The notes beneath the pieces were generated by a model. That model was not told where the DNA came from and did no database searches. It saw only the letters and a list, made by a program, of their open reading frames with translations. From Thermoleophilaceae bacterium (GTDB taxonomy: Bacteria > Actinomycetota > Thermoleophilia > Solirubrobacterales > Thermoleophilaceae), in contig JAICJV010000008.1 of assembly GCA_025928265.1 (NCBI GenBank), positions 1 to 64,000 on the forward strand: 64,000 nt of DNA. Direction: 5' to 3'. Shown piece after piece: positions 49,185 through 57,375 of this stretch. A program made the position numbers and the translations under genes. The number at the start of each line of letters is the position of its first letter. Position 1 is the first letter of the stretch.

Positions 49185-50506
49185 GACGGGCACGACCCCG
49201 AGGCGACCGGCGTCGTCTGCAGTCCGCTCCCGTCGTTGGCGGTGGCGAGCATGTTGCCGCTGCTGTCGGTCGTCACACCGAGCTGAGCCGTGGTGCCGCC
49301 CGCCGCGAGGTTCGAGATCGTGAACGGGTTCTGCGTGCGGTTCGACATCAGATCGGCGCACACGCTGTACTTGGCCCGGGGCAGGCGGATGCTCCAGACG
49401 TACTGGCCGCCCGAGGTGGTCGGAGCGGGCACCGTGTAGGTGTCGGTGCACGCCGGATCTGCAGGCTTCACGACGATGCGCGGGGCGCTGGGCAGGCTGG
49501 CCGAGGGCACCTGGAGCTTCAGGATCGGCAGGATGACGCTGGCGCTCGTGGAGCCGCCGGGCGTGACCGGCGCGCTGGTGCTGTACCCGGCGCCAGGGTC
49601 GGAGCAGCCGCCCGCCCACGCGGCGTAGCTGCCGCTGGTGGTCGGATAGAGCGTGAAGCCGGTGTTGAGCGACGACACCGGCGTGCCGCTGTTCAGCACC
49701 ATCGGGGAGACGAGTGCGCCGCCGCCCACGCTCGCGCGCGTCCAGTTGACCGTCGCTCCGCCGCTGTCGACGAAGTTCACCTGCACCTTCGCGGCCTTCG
49801 CGTACGAGTGCTGGAGCTGCACGGTCTGACCGGCGCTCACGGCGGCCTGCATCGACACGTTCGAGACGTTGAGGTTGTCGACGTAGCCGTTCGAGCTCAG
49901 CTGGGCCGTGTAGTTGCCCGAGAGAACGCTCGTGAAGACGGCGCAGCCCTGCGAGTCGGTCGACTTGGTGGCGTTCGTGCGCCCGTTGATCGTCACCGGG
50001 ATGCCCGCGACCGGCGCGCCCGCCTGATCGGTGAGCGTCACGACGATGTTGCCGGTGCCGCTCGAGCTGGAGCTCACAGGCGGTGCCATGAGGCTCCTGA
50101 CCACCGTCGGGTTGCCCGCGCCGCCGCCGTTCCAGCTGACGGTGGACGTCAGCTTCAGGTAGTCGCCCTGGTTGTTCGGGACGACGCAGGCGTTGACCGC
50201 GTCGGAGTCGTCGACCCAGTCGGTTCGGGACGTGACGGTGTAGTTGACGCCGTCGACCTGCCTGGAGTAGGTCTGCGAGTAGTTCTGGAGGTCGGTGAAG
50301 CGCATCCCGCGCATCGTCTCCTGGTCGACCTGGGCCAGGTTGGCGGCGGCCGCGCGCGCCTTGGCCAGGCCCGAGACCTTCGTCGGCCCGTCGATCCCGG
50401 CGTAGACGCCGGCGGTGACGACCGCGAGCAGCGCGGCGCTTACCACGACCTCGATCAGCGTGAAGCCGCTCTCCTCACGCAGGCGGCGCGCGAACCGCGC
50501 GCGCAT
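49181..50506 (-). CDS. Type IV pilus minor pilin (PilV-like) with Ig-like repeats
   Basis: 441 residues. The prepilin cleavage signal ESGFTLIEVVVSAALLAVVTAGVYAGI is close to the N-terminus. A carboxypeptidase-regulatory-like Ig module (GNIVVTLTDQAGAPVAGIPVTINGRTNATKST...GCAVFTSVLSGNYTAQLS) is fused behind the pilin core, followed by a second beta domain. This suggests a surface-exposed adhesive pilin. ATG 50506 is chosen because it precedes the charged leader; an upstream TTG is possible. It is the first of the three pilin genes. Confidence 0.82.
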   Translation of the reverse strand: MRARFARRLREESGFTLIEVVVSAALLAVVTAGVYAGIDGPTKVSGLAKARAAAANLAQVDQETMRGMRFTDLQNYSQTYSRQVDGVNYTVTSRTDWVDDSDAVNACVVPNNQGDYLKLTSTVSWNGGGAGNPTVVRSLMAPPVSSSSSGTGNIVVTLTDQAGAPVAGIPVTINGRTNATKSTDSQGCAVFTSVLSGNYTAQLSSNGYVDNLNVSNVSMQAAVSAGQTVQLQHSYAKAAKVQVNFVDSGGATVNWTRASVGGGALVSPMVLNSGTPVSSLNTGFTLYPTTSGSYAAWAGGCSDPGAGYSTSAPVTPGGSTSASVILPILKLQVPSASLPSAPRIVVKPADPACTDTYTVPAPTTSGGQYVWSIRLPRAKYSVCADLMSNRTQNPFTISNLAAGGTTAQLGVTTDSSGNMLATANDGSGLQTTPVASGSCPS

Positions 50507-50680
50507 GCGCGCGATGAAGCTGTGCAAGTCGGACCGGTCCACCGCAGCGGTTATCGGCACGGAAAGCGCTGCGTATGAGCCGTGCAGGGGATCGAAGGAA
50601 TGTCTCAGCCGGCCTGGGCAGAGTGTGACGCAAATCACGTTCATCCCCCGGATGGGGGGTACGGTACGAACAGTTGTTCG

Positions 50681-50870
50681 AACGGCTCACGCCGAACCGG
50701 CGCTTTCTCTTTCGCGCCGGACGGGGGACCCACACGCCGCGCAACGTCCTGATCGAGGCGTGGCAGGGGCGAATCAGCCGGTGATCCGGCCGTAGCGCGC
50801 GCTCTCGGAAGAGCTTCGCGCGAGCCCGTCAGCTAACCCCGCAGGCAAGAGCCGAGAAGGGATGCTCGGA
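50681..50870 (+). promoter_or_regulatory. Cyclic di-AMP riboswitch (ydaO/yuaA class)
   Basis: Conserved blocks of the ydaO motif appear in order: GCCGAACC near the 5' side, GGGGGACCCA (50724-50733), GGGGCGAATC (50767-50776) and CCGTCAGCTAACCCCGCAGGC (50826-50846). The closing stem P1 is CGGCTC (50684-50689) with GAGCCG (50849-50854). A competing hairpin CCGAG (50852-50856) / CTCGG (50865-50869) has the AAGGG ribosome site in its loop, so the expression platform probably acts on translation. The downstream RlpA-like gene fits the usual cell-wall targets of this class in actinobacteria. Confidence 0.88.
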
Positions 50871-50871
50871 A

Positions 50872-51531
50872 GTGAACTTGACCCCGCAAGGGGCCGCCGG
50901 TCGGCTGCGAAAGCCGGCGTATGCGGCCCTGACAATTGCTGCCACGGCGGCAACGCCCGCCGCGGCCCAGGCGCCTGCCTCCGCCTCCGCGGACGCCGCT
51001 GCGCCGGCTCCGATGAAGGCCACGATGACGCATCACGCGCTTGTCGGCTCGAAGCTGAGGGTGAAGGGCGCGGCCTACGCGCCCGCCGGCTCACGGATCA
51101 CCGTCCAGCGCGTCGTCCGCCATCGCTGGCGGACCGTCGCGCACACCAGGACCGGCGCCCGCGGCCGTTTCGCCACTGCGTTCCGCGCGCGCTCGCTTGG
51201 GCGCATGAGGGTGCGCGTCCTCGGCCCGAATGGCGCCGTCCGCAAGATGAAGGCCACGATCTACCGCAAGGCCGGCGCGTCCTGGTACGGCCCCGGCTTC
51301 TACGGGCACCGCACCGCCTGCGGTGGCACGCTCAGCGCCGGCAAGATCGGCGTTGCGAACAAGACGCTGCCGTGCGGGACGAAGGTGCGCCTGCGCTACC
51401 GCGGCCACACGGTCACCGCGCCGGTGATCGACCGTGGCCCGTACGTCGGTGGCCGCGACTACGACCTGACGCCGGCGACGAAGAACCGGCTGCACTTCGG
51501 CAGCACGGGAACGGTCTGGTCGTCCAAGTAG
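50872..51531 (+). CDS. Secreted RlpA-like double-psi beta-barrel protein
   Basis: 219 residues. The N-terminus holds an Ala-rich export segment (YAALTIAATAATPAAAQA), followed by a small beta domain (about 50-130, GSKLRVKGAAYAPAGSRITVQRV). The C-terminus is the RlpA/3D barrel: ASWYGPGFYGHRTACGGTLSAGKIGVANKTLPCGTKVRLRYRG...VIDRGPYVGGRDYDLT, with the catalytic-type Asp and the Cys pair. The family acts on or binds peptidoglycan. The GTG start is preceded at 11 bp by AAGGG inside the riboswitch platform, so expression is under c-di-AMP control. Confidence 0.85.
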   Translation: MNLTPQGAAGRLRKPAYAALTIAATAATPAAAQAPASASADAAAPAPMKATMTHHALVGSKLRVKGAAYAPAGSRITVQRVVRHRWRTVAHTRTGARGRFATAFRARSLGRMRVRVLGPNGAVRKMKATIYRKAGASWYGPGFYGHRTACGGTLSAGKIGVANKTLPCGTKVRLRYRGHTVTAPVIDRGPYVGGRDYDLTPATKNRLHFGSTGTVWSSK

Positions 51532-51550
51532 GAGTGCAGGGGGCAGAGGG

Positions 51551-51600
51551 CAGCCCGCGGAGTGCAGCCCGCAGAATGCCTCTGCCGGCTGCGGGCTGCG
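51551..51600. terminator. Palindromic region between convergent genes, with CAGCCCGC repeats
   Basis: CAGCCCGCGGAGTG and CAGCCCGCAGAATG stand in tandem (51551-51578), followed by an inverted CTGCGGGCTGC. A perfect 11-bp stem (51564-51574 with 51589-51599) can form. It probably terminates both the RlpA-like gene and dinB. The same unit occurs near the fabH start. Confidence 0.5.
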
Positions 51601-51602
51601 GG

Positions 51603-52655
51603 CTAGACGGACAGTTCGAGCTGTCGGCGGGCCTCGAACTCTTCATCCAGGCCCGCAACACGCACGCCTAGGAGCCTGACCGGGCGCTGCGGGTCGAATG
51701 CCCGCAGCAGCTCCGTGGCCACCGCGCGCACCACGTCCACGTCGTTCGTCGGCTCGGGGCGGGTGCGCGCGCGTGTGTGCGTGGAGAAGTCGTCGAGTCG
51801 CACCTTGATGCCGATCGTGCGGCCGCGGCTGTTCTGCTTCACGAGTGTCGCGCACAGTTCGCCGGCAAGCCGGTCGAGGATCGGCTCGAGCGCGGCCACG
51901 CCCTCGATGTCTGCGTCGAACGTGGTCTCGCGCGACTCGGACTTCGCGCGCCGATCGAGCTCGAGCGGCCGCTCGTCCTCGAAGCATGCGAGTCGCCGCA
52001 GATGCGGGCCGAGGCGCGAGCCGAACAGCTCGGCCAGCCGCTCGTCGCTCGTCGCCGCCAGGGCGCCGAGCGTGGTGATGCCCTCGAGTTCGAGACGCAC
52101 GACCGTCTTCGGCCCGATGCCGGGGATCAGACCGGGCGACGCGCCGGCGAAACGCTCGCAGGCCATCTCGCGCGAGAGAACTGTGAAGCCGTCGGGCTTG
52201 TCCGCGTCCGAGGCCACCTTCGCCACGAGTTTGTTCGGCCCGATGCCGATCGAGCAGGTGAGACCGGTGCGCTCGCGCACCGCGTGCTTGATGCGACGCG
52301 CCGCCGGCTTCGGCCGCTCGAACGGGGTGAGGTCGAGATACGCCTCGTCGAGCCCCACGACCTGCACGTGCTCGACGTGATCGTGCAGCACCGCCATCAC
52401 CTCGCGCGAGCGGGCGCGGTAGTGGTCGAAGTCCGGCGGGAGGAATATGGCCTGCGGGCACAGCCGCCGCGCTCGTGACGCCGGCGTGGCGGAGAAGACG
52501 CCGAACTGCCGTGCCTCATAGCTCGCGGTGGTGACCACGGCGCGTGGCCCCGTGCCGGCCACGACGACCGGCAGGCCGCGCAGTTCCGGCCGCCGCTCGA
52601 GCTCGGCGCTCACGTAGAAGGCGTCCATGTCGACGTGCGCGATCACCCGGCGCAT
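51603..52655 (-). CDS. dinB: DNA polymerase IV (Y-family)
   Basis: 350 residues. Error-prone translesion polymerase. Palm motifs are HVDMDAFYVSAELERRPELRG (metal Asp), VVTTASYEARQFGVFSATP, and VVGLDEAYLDLT with the catalytic Asp-Glu. The thumb helix-hairpin-helix is LIPGIGPKTVVRLE. The little finger domain ends in RRQLELSV, which fits a beta-clamp-binding QLxL motif. No LexA box is seen at its start in the visible upstream bases. Confidence 0.93.
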   Translation of the reverse strand: MRRVIAHVDMDAFYVSAELERRPELRGLPVVVAGTGPRAVVTTASYEARQFGVFSATPASRARRLCPQAIFLPPDFDHYRARSREVMAVLHDHVEHVQVVGLDEAYLDLTPFERPKPAARRIKHAVRERTGLTCSIGIGPNKLVAKVASDADKPDGFTVLSREMACERFAGASPGLIPGIGPKTVVRLELEGITTLGALAATSDERLAELFGSRLGPHLRRLACFEDERPLELDRRAKSESRETTFDADIEGVAALEPILDRLAGELCATLVKQNSRGRTIGIKVRLDDFSTHTRARTRPEPTNDVDVVRAVATELLRAFDPQRPVRLLGVRVAGLDEEFEARRQLELSV

Positions 52656-52724
52656 GGCGCAAGTGTGCCGAGCCGGCCGGAGAGACCGCCGACGCTAAAG
52701 ACTTTTCGATCTATCCTCGGGACG

Positions 52725-54488
52725 ATGTCGGGGATCGCCCTGGGGGCGCTTTTTGCGCTGGTCGTCGCGCTCGCTGTCCTCGTTCTGCGCGTACGTGCGA
52801 GCGAGGCGCGCGCCCGCCGCCGTGGCGAGGCCCTCGAGGCCGCCGAGCGCGTGGCACGGCTCGGCAGCTTCCGGCTCGACTTCGCGAAGCGCGAGACCTC
52901 GTGGTCCGACGAGCTGTACCGGCTCCAGGGATTCGAACCGGGCGACGGCGCCCCGAGTTACGAGCGCTTTCTGGAGGGCGTGCATCCCGAGGACCGCGAC
53001 GAGCTGGACCGGATCGTCCGCGCGAGCGTCGGCCGCGGCGAGCCGTTCGACCTCGACTGCAGGCTGCTGGTGCCGGGCCGCGGCGAGCGGATCGTCCACT
53101 GCCGCGGCGAGACCGTCTACGCCGGGAGCCGGGCTCCGCGCCCGGTGGCCGTCGTCGGGACGGTCCACGACGTGACGGAGGCGCGGCGCAGCGCCGCCGA
53201 GCTGGAGCATCGCGTGCGTCACGACGCCGTCACCGACCTCGCCAACCGCCGTGCCGTCGAGGAGGTGGTCGCGACAGCGATACGCGAAAACCGGCCGGTT
53301 GGCGCTCTCGTGGTCAACGTGCGCGGCTTCACGGGCATCACGCGCGCGCTGGGTCACGAGACCGGCGACCGGCTGCTGCGCGCGATCGCCGACAGGCTGA
53401 TGGGGGTCGGCGGCGCGTCGGCGGCCGGGCGCCTCGGTGGCGACCGCTTCGTGCTGGTGGTCGAACCCGCCGGCGACCTGCATTCGGTCGTCGCGGTGGC
53501 CGAAGGCGTGCGGCTGGCGCTCGAGCCGCCGGTGGACATCGACGGGCTCACGCTGCTCGTCGAGGCGAGCGTGGGAATCGCCGTGGCGCCGGGCGACGCG
53601 CAGGATGCGCCGGAGCTGCTTCGCGCGGCGCAGGCGGCCACCGAGCGCGCGGCCGAGCGCCAGCAGAAGTACGCGGTGTTCACCCCCGACGCCGATGCGC
53701 CCGAGCATGGACAGCACGCGCTGCTGGCTGCCGTGCGGCACGCGATCGGCGCCGGCGAGCTCGAGGTTCACTACCAGCCGAAGCTCGCGGTCGATGGGCG
53801 CCGCATCGTCGCCGCCGAGGCGCTCGTACGCTGGCGACGCGGCCGCGAGCTCGTCGCACCTGGGGAGTTCCTCCCGCACGTCGAGCGCAGCGGCCTGATC
53901 CGCGACCTCACGTTGCACGTGCTCGAGATCGCGGTACGCGACTGTGCCCGCTGGCGGGCGAACGGCCTCGAGCTGGGGATGGCCGTGAACCTCTCGGCGG
54001 CGAACCTGCTCGATCTCGAGATCGCCGACGACATCGCCCGGGTGCTCGCCGGCGAGGGGTTGCCGCCGGACGCGCTCGAGCTCGAGGTCACCGAAAGCGC
54101 GTTCATGGTCGACCCGCGCGGTGCGTCCGGCGTGCTGGCCGGGCTGCGAGCACTGGGCGCTTCGCTCGCGATCGACGACTTCGGCACCGGCTACTCGTCG
54201 CTCGGGCTGCTGCGCCAGATGCCGATCGACACGCTCAAGATCGACCGCTCGTTCGTGGGCGGGATGATGTCGAGCCGTGGCGACGAGGCGATCGTCCGCT
54301 CGCTGGTCCGCCTCTCACGAGAGCTGGGGCTGAACGTGGTGGCCGAGGGTGTCGAGCGCGAGGCGGAGCTGGAGGCGCTCACGGAGTTCGGCTGCGACCT
54401 GGCACAGGGTTTTCTGATCGCGCGCCCGGTGCCGGCGGACGATCTGCCGGCGGCCGTGCACGCGTGGGAGGCGCGGGCGCACGCGTAG
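52725..54488 (+). CDS. Membrane-anchored PAS - degenerate GGDEF - EAL protein
   Basis: 587 residues. One N-terminal helix (IALGALFALVVALAVLVL), a PAS fold (about 40-150: LGSFRLDFAKRETSWSDELYRLQGF), a GGDEF domain whose signature is changed to GGDRF (near 242), and an EAL domain with intact motifs (AAEALVRW, LELEVTESA, IDDFGTGYSSLGLL, KIDRSFVGG, VAEGVE). The EAL part likely hydrolyses cyclic di-GMP, and the degenerate GGDEF may sense GTP. It resembles typical composite c-di-GMP phosphodiesterases. ATG 52725 is the first codon before the helix. Confidence 0.88.
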   Translation: MSGIALGALFALVVALAVLVLRVRASEARARRRGEALEAAERVARLGSFRLDFAKRETSWSDELYRLQGFEPGDGAPSYERFLEGVHPEDRDELDRIVRASVGRGEPFDLDCRLLVPGRGERIVHCRGETVYAGSRAPRPVAVVGTVHDVTEARRSAAELEHRVRHDAVTDLANRRAVEEVVATAIRENRPVGALVVNVRGFTGITRALGHETGDRLLRAIADRLMGVGGASAAGRLGGDRFVLVVEPAGDLHSVVAVAEGVRLALEPPVDIDGLTLLVEASVGIAVAPGDAQDAPELLRAAQAATERAAERQQKYAVFTPDADAPEHGQHALLAAVRHAIGAGELEVHYQPKLAVDGRRIVAAEALVRWRRGRELVAPGEFLPHVERSGLIRDLTLHVLEIAVRDCARWRANGLELGMAVNLSAANLLDLEIADDIARVLAGEGLPPDALELEVTESAFMVDPRGASGVLAGLRALGASLAIDDFGTGYSSLGLLRQMPIDTLKIDRSFVGGMMSSRGDEAIVRSLVRLSRELGLNVVAEGVEREAELEALTEFGCDLAQGFLIARPVPADDLPAAVHAWEARAHA

Positions 54489-54494
54489 GGCGTG

Positions 54495-55190
54495 CTACGA
54501 GGCCTGCGAGGTCGGCCGCACCAGGATCTCGGTCACGTCCACGTGCTCCGGCTGGCCGAGCACGAACATCACCACGCGCGCGATGTCGTCGGGCTCGAGC
54601 GCGTCCGACGGGCGGTTGTCGAAGAACGGCGTGTCGACCATCCCCGGCTCGACGACGGTCACGCGTACGGGCGCCTCGGCGGCACGCATCTCCTGGCGCA
54701 GCGACTCGCCCATGCCCGTCACCGCCCACTTCGTCGACGAGTAGAACGACCCGGGAAGCGCCCGCCGCCCGGCGACCGAGCTCGTGAGCACGTAGTGGCC
54801 CGTGCCCCGCTCGCGGATGTGCGGGAGCGTGGCCCGGATCGTGTACGCGACGCCGAGCACGTTGGTCAGGACCATCTCGCGCCAGAACTCGGGCGTCTCC
54901 TCGAGGAAGCCGCGCTTGGCCCCGAAGCCTGCGTTCGCGAACACGGCGTCGATCTGCCCGAAGCGCTCGAGGGCCTGCGACACGAGGCGCTCCTGGTCGG
55001 AGAACTCGGTCACGTCGCAGCGCGCCGCGAGCGCGTTCGGCTCGCCGACCTCCTGCACGAGCGACTCCAGCCTGTCCTCCGAGCGCGCGGCAAGAACCAC
55101 GCGCCAGCCGTCGCGCACCGCATGACGCGCGGTGGCCGCGCCGATGCCGGTGCTGGCACCGGTGATGAGCAGGACTCCGGGCATGGGCAT
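54495..55190 (-). CDS. Short-chain dehydrogenase/reductase
   Basis: 231 residues of the classical SDR family. Cofactor site LLITGASTGIGAATA, NAG motif VFANAGFGAKRG, catalytic Ser in YVLTSSVAGRRALPG and the YxxxK motif FYSSTKWAVTGMGESLRQE. Substrate unknown. Convergent with the EAL-protein gene. Confidence 0.88.
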   Translation of the reverse strand: MPMPGVLLITGASTGIGAATARHAVRDGWRVVLAARSEDRLESLVQEVGEPNALAARCDVTEFSDQERLVSQALERFGQIDAVFANAGFGAKRGFLEETPEFWREMVLTNVLGVAYTIRATLPHIRERGTGHYVLTSSVAGRRALPGSFYSSTKWAVTGMGESLRQEMRAAEAPVRVTVVEPGMVDTPFFDNRPSDALEPDDIARVVMFVLGQPEHVDVTEILVRPTSQAS

Positions 55191-55216
55191 CCGTATACCC
55201 GTTAGGGTCCGCGTCG

Positions 55217-56176
55217 ATGCCCGAGGCCGTGTTCCCGCACGTCGAAGCGAAGCGCGGGCATTACGAGAGCTTCTACCTCCGTGCGTGCCACCCGTCCGAG
55301 CCGCTCGGCGTGTGGATCCGTCACACCGTCCACAAGCGTCCCGGGCAGCAGCCGCGCGCGTCGGTCTGGTTCACGCTGTGGGACCCGCGTCCGCACGCGT
55401 CGAAGGTGACGCTCGACGATCTGAGCGTGCCCGCGGGCGGATGGATACGGATCGCCGACAGCACGTTCGGCCCGGGCCGCGCCACCGGCTCGGCGCGCAG
55501 CGAGCAATGCGACGCGAGCTGGGACCTGACGTACGAGCCCGCCGCGCCGCCGTTCCGGCACCTGCCGATCGAGCGCATGTACACGGCGCCGATCCCGCGG
55601 ACCAAGACCGAGAGCCCGGTGCCGTCCGCGTCGTTCAGCGGCAGCGTGACGGTGGACGGCCGGACGATCGAGCTCAGCCGCTGGCCGGGCATGGTGGGGC
55701 ACAACTGGGGCGCCGAGCACGCGGAGCGCTGGGTCTGGCTGCACGGCATAGCGTTCGACGGCGCGGGCGCGGACTGGATCGACGCCGCCATCGGCAAGGT
55801 CAAGCTCGGCCCGGTCACCACGCCGTGGATCGGAAACGGCTGCCTGCACGCCGGCGGCCGCTCACACCGGCTCGGCGGCCGCGCGCGGACGCTGCGCGAG
55901 TCGCCCGAGCGCTGCGAGTTCCAGCTGCGGGGCAAAGGTGTCGTCGTGACCGGGGAGGTGAGCGCGCCGCGCGACCGGCTGGTCGGCTGGGTCTATGCCG
56001 ATCCCGCGGGCGGCGAGCACAACACGATCAACTGCTCGATCGCCTCGATGGAGCTGCGCGTGGAACGCGACGGCGAGCCCCCGCTCGAGCTGCGTACCGA
56101 CTCGCACGGCGTCTATGAGCTGGGCGTCCGCGAGCGTGACCACGGTGTCCCGCTCCAGCCGTTCGATGACGGCTAG
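55217..56176 (+). CDS. Lipocalin-like / AttH-type protein of unknown function
   Basis: 319 residues, with no signal peptide. The repeated tryptophan-rich segment SRWPGMVGHNWGAEHAERWVWLHG and a two-half beta-rich layout suggest the tandem-lipocalin fold of AttH/CrtC (hydroxyneurosporene synthase-like) proteins. The catalytic role is not assignable. It starts 26 bp from the divergent SDR. The assignment is by pattern only. Confidence 0.6.
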   Translation: MPEAVFPHVEAKRGHYESFYLRACHPSEPLGVWIRHTVHKRPGQQPRASVWFTLWDPRPHASKVTLDDLSVPAGGWIRIADSTFGPGRATGSARSEQCDASWDLTYEPAAPPFRHLPIERMYTAPIPRTKTESPVPSASFSGSVTVDGRTIELSRWPGMVGHNWGAEHAERWVWLHGIAFDGAGADWIDAAIGKVKLGPVTTPWIGNGCLHAGGRSHRLGGRARTLRESPERCEFQLRGKGVVVTGEVSAPRDRLVGWVYADPAGGEHNTINCSIASMELRVERDGEPPLELRTDSHGVYELGVRERDHGVPLQPFDDG

Positions 56177-56234
56177 CTGACCTGCCCGGTTGGAAAGAGT
56201 GATCCAGCGGGTATCTGCGCCGCGTACGGATCTG

Positions 56235-56603
56235 ATGGCGATGCGAGAGGGCACAGCAGAACGGCGCGACGAGCTCTTCCGGGAGGCGATGGATCTCATC
56301 GCGCGCGATTACGCGAGCGATCTCAACCTGGACGGGGTCGCACGAACGCTGGCCACCTCGCGCCGCCAGCTCCAGCGCGCGTTCGCCGAGGTGGGCGACA
56401 CGAGCTTTCGCGACGAGCTGGCGCGGGTGCGGATGGGCCATGCGCGTGCGCTGCTCGCGACGGAGTCGCTGGCCGTCCGCCAGGTGGCCGCCCGGGTGGG
56501 CTATCACCAGCCCGCTCAGTTCGCGAAGAGCTTTCGCCGCTACCACGGCATGCCGCCGTCGGCGTACAGGCGTGACGCACGCAACGGCGCGCGGCCCGTC
56601 TGA
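56235..56603 (+). CDS. AraC-family HTH protein (DNA-binding domain only)
   Basis: 122 residues, almost entirely the two HTH motifs of an AraC/XylS domain (LNLDGVARTLATSRRQLQRAFAEVGDTSFRDELARVRMGHARALLATESLAVRQVAARVGYHQPAQFAKSFRRYHGMPPSAYR). No sensory domain. ATG 56235 is one of several in-frame starts (GTG 56199, TTG 56190). Stand-alone domains of this type act as small activators. The gene ends three bases before the 11-bp repeats that precede the redox operon and could help regulate it. Confidence 0.82.
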   Translation: MAMREGTAERRDELFREAMDLIARDYASDLNLDGVARTLATSRRQLQRAFAEVGDTSFRDELARVRMGHARALLATESLAVRQVAARVGYHQPAQFAKSFRRYHGMPPSAYRRDARNGARPV

Positions 56604-56605
56604 GG

Positions 56606-56627
56606 CTTTGAGAAAGCTTTGAAATAG
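56606..56627. promoter_or_regulatory. Tandem 11-bp direct repeats, OmpR-type binding site candidate
   Basis: CTTTGAGAAAG (56606-56616) is followed directly by CTTTGAAATAG (56617-56627), with CTTGG continuing in phase. An 11-bp period of direct repeats is the usual site of OmpR/PhoB-family regulators. It is an AT-rich patch, 64 bp before the first gene of an operon that encodes such a regulator. A GGCCGC/GCGGCC hairpin (56635-56652) follows in the leader. Confidence 0.6.
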
Positions 56628-56690
56628 CTTGGCCGGCCGCTGGCAGGCGGCCGCCGATCATCGACCTCGTACCCGAGAGGAGCGAGTTCG

Positions 56691-57113
56691 ATGAACGGAA
56701 TCAAGACGAAGGTCGGCGCAGGCGCGACCGTCGCCGCGCTCGGCGGCCTCGCCGCCTACGCGCTCGCGTCGGGCGATCAGCCGGCCGCGGCGCCGACCGC
56801 GAAGGCGCAGGCCGTGGAGGTCCGGACCCAGACGATCCGTCAGACCGTCCACGTCGTGAGGCACGAGAAGCCGCGGCGCCCGCGCCGGGCGCCACAGGCC
56901 GCCTCGGCGCCGTCGACCCCGTCCGTTGCGCGCGCGGTCGCGCCCGCACCCGCGCCGGCACCCGCGTCGCGCCCGATCGTGGCTGCCGCGCCACCCGCGC
57001 CGGCACCGGCGCGCCACGTCGCCACCCGCACCAGCGGGTCGAGCGGCAGCGGCGACGGCGAGCACGAGCGCGAGCACGAACATGAGGTCGAGCACGAGGG
57101 TGGCGATGACTGA
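56691..57113 (+). CDS. Small membrane-anchored Pro/Ala-rich protein with acidic-His tail
   Basis: 140 residues. An N-terminal helix (VGAGATVAALGGLAAYALASG) is followed by a basic segment, a long Pro/Ala-rich linker (APAPAPAPAS, PPAPAPAR), and the motif TRTSGSSGSG. The tail of 16 residues is nearly all Glu, His and Asp (GEHEREHEHEVEHEGGDD). The His/Asp tail could bind a metal. It starts the operon with an AGAGGAG ribosome site. There is no known family. As a possible target of the downstream ApbE it is discussed in the findings. Confidence 0.7.
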   Translation: MNGIKTKVGAGATVAALGGLAAYALASGDQPAAAPTAKAQAVEVRTQTIRQTVHVVRHEKPRRPRRAPQAASAPSTPSVARAVAPAPAPAPASRPIVAAAPPAPAPARHVATRTSGSSGSGDGEHEREHEHEVEHEGGDD

Positions 57114-57375
57114 GGCGCGTCGTCGTCGCCGTCCGGGGCCGCTGCCGGTCATCCTGGGCACGATCGCGACGTTTCTCGTCGTGCTCACGCTGATGGCCGT
57201 CCAGCTTCAGTCCGGGCACGACCCGGCGCTGGGCTCGGGCGCGCAGGTCGCGCAGCTGGGCAAGGGCCGGGCCGTCGTGACGCGCACCAGCGGCGCGGTG
57301 GCGGTGAAGCACCCGACCGCCGGCCATCCCGTGACCACGCGCACGAGCGGCGGAGGTGGTGGGGACGATGAGTAG
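57106..57375 (+). CDS. Small single-span protein with QLxxGHDP motif
   Basis: 89 residues. A basic N-terminus (RRRRRPGPLP) is followed by one membrane helix (VILGTIATFLVVLTLMAV) and the segment QLQSGHDPALG at the outer face, then two TRTSG motifs separated by about 20 residues (VVTRTSGAV and VTTRTSGGG), ending GGGGGDDE. It is a paralogue of the next protein over the N-terminal 40 residues. It overlaps both neighbours by 8 bp. Confidence 0.7.
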   Translation: MTEARRRRRPGPLPVILGTIATFLVVLTLMAVQLQSGHDPALGSGAQVAQLGKGRAVVTRTSGAVAVKHPTAGHPVTTRTSGGGGGDDE

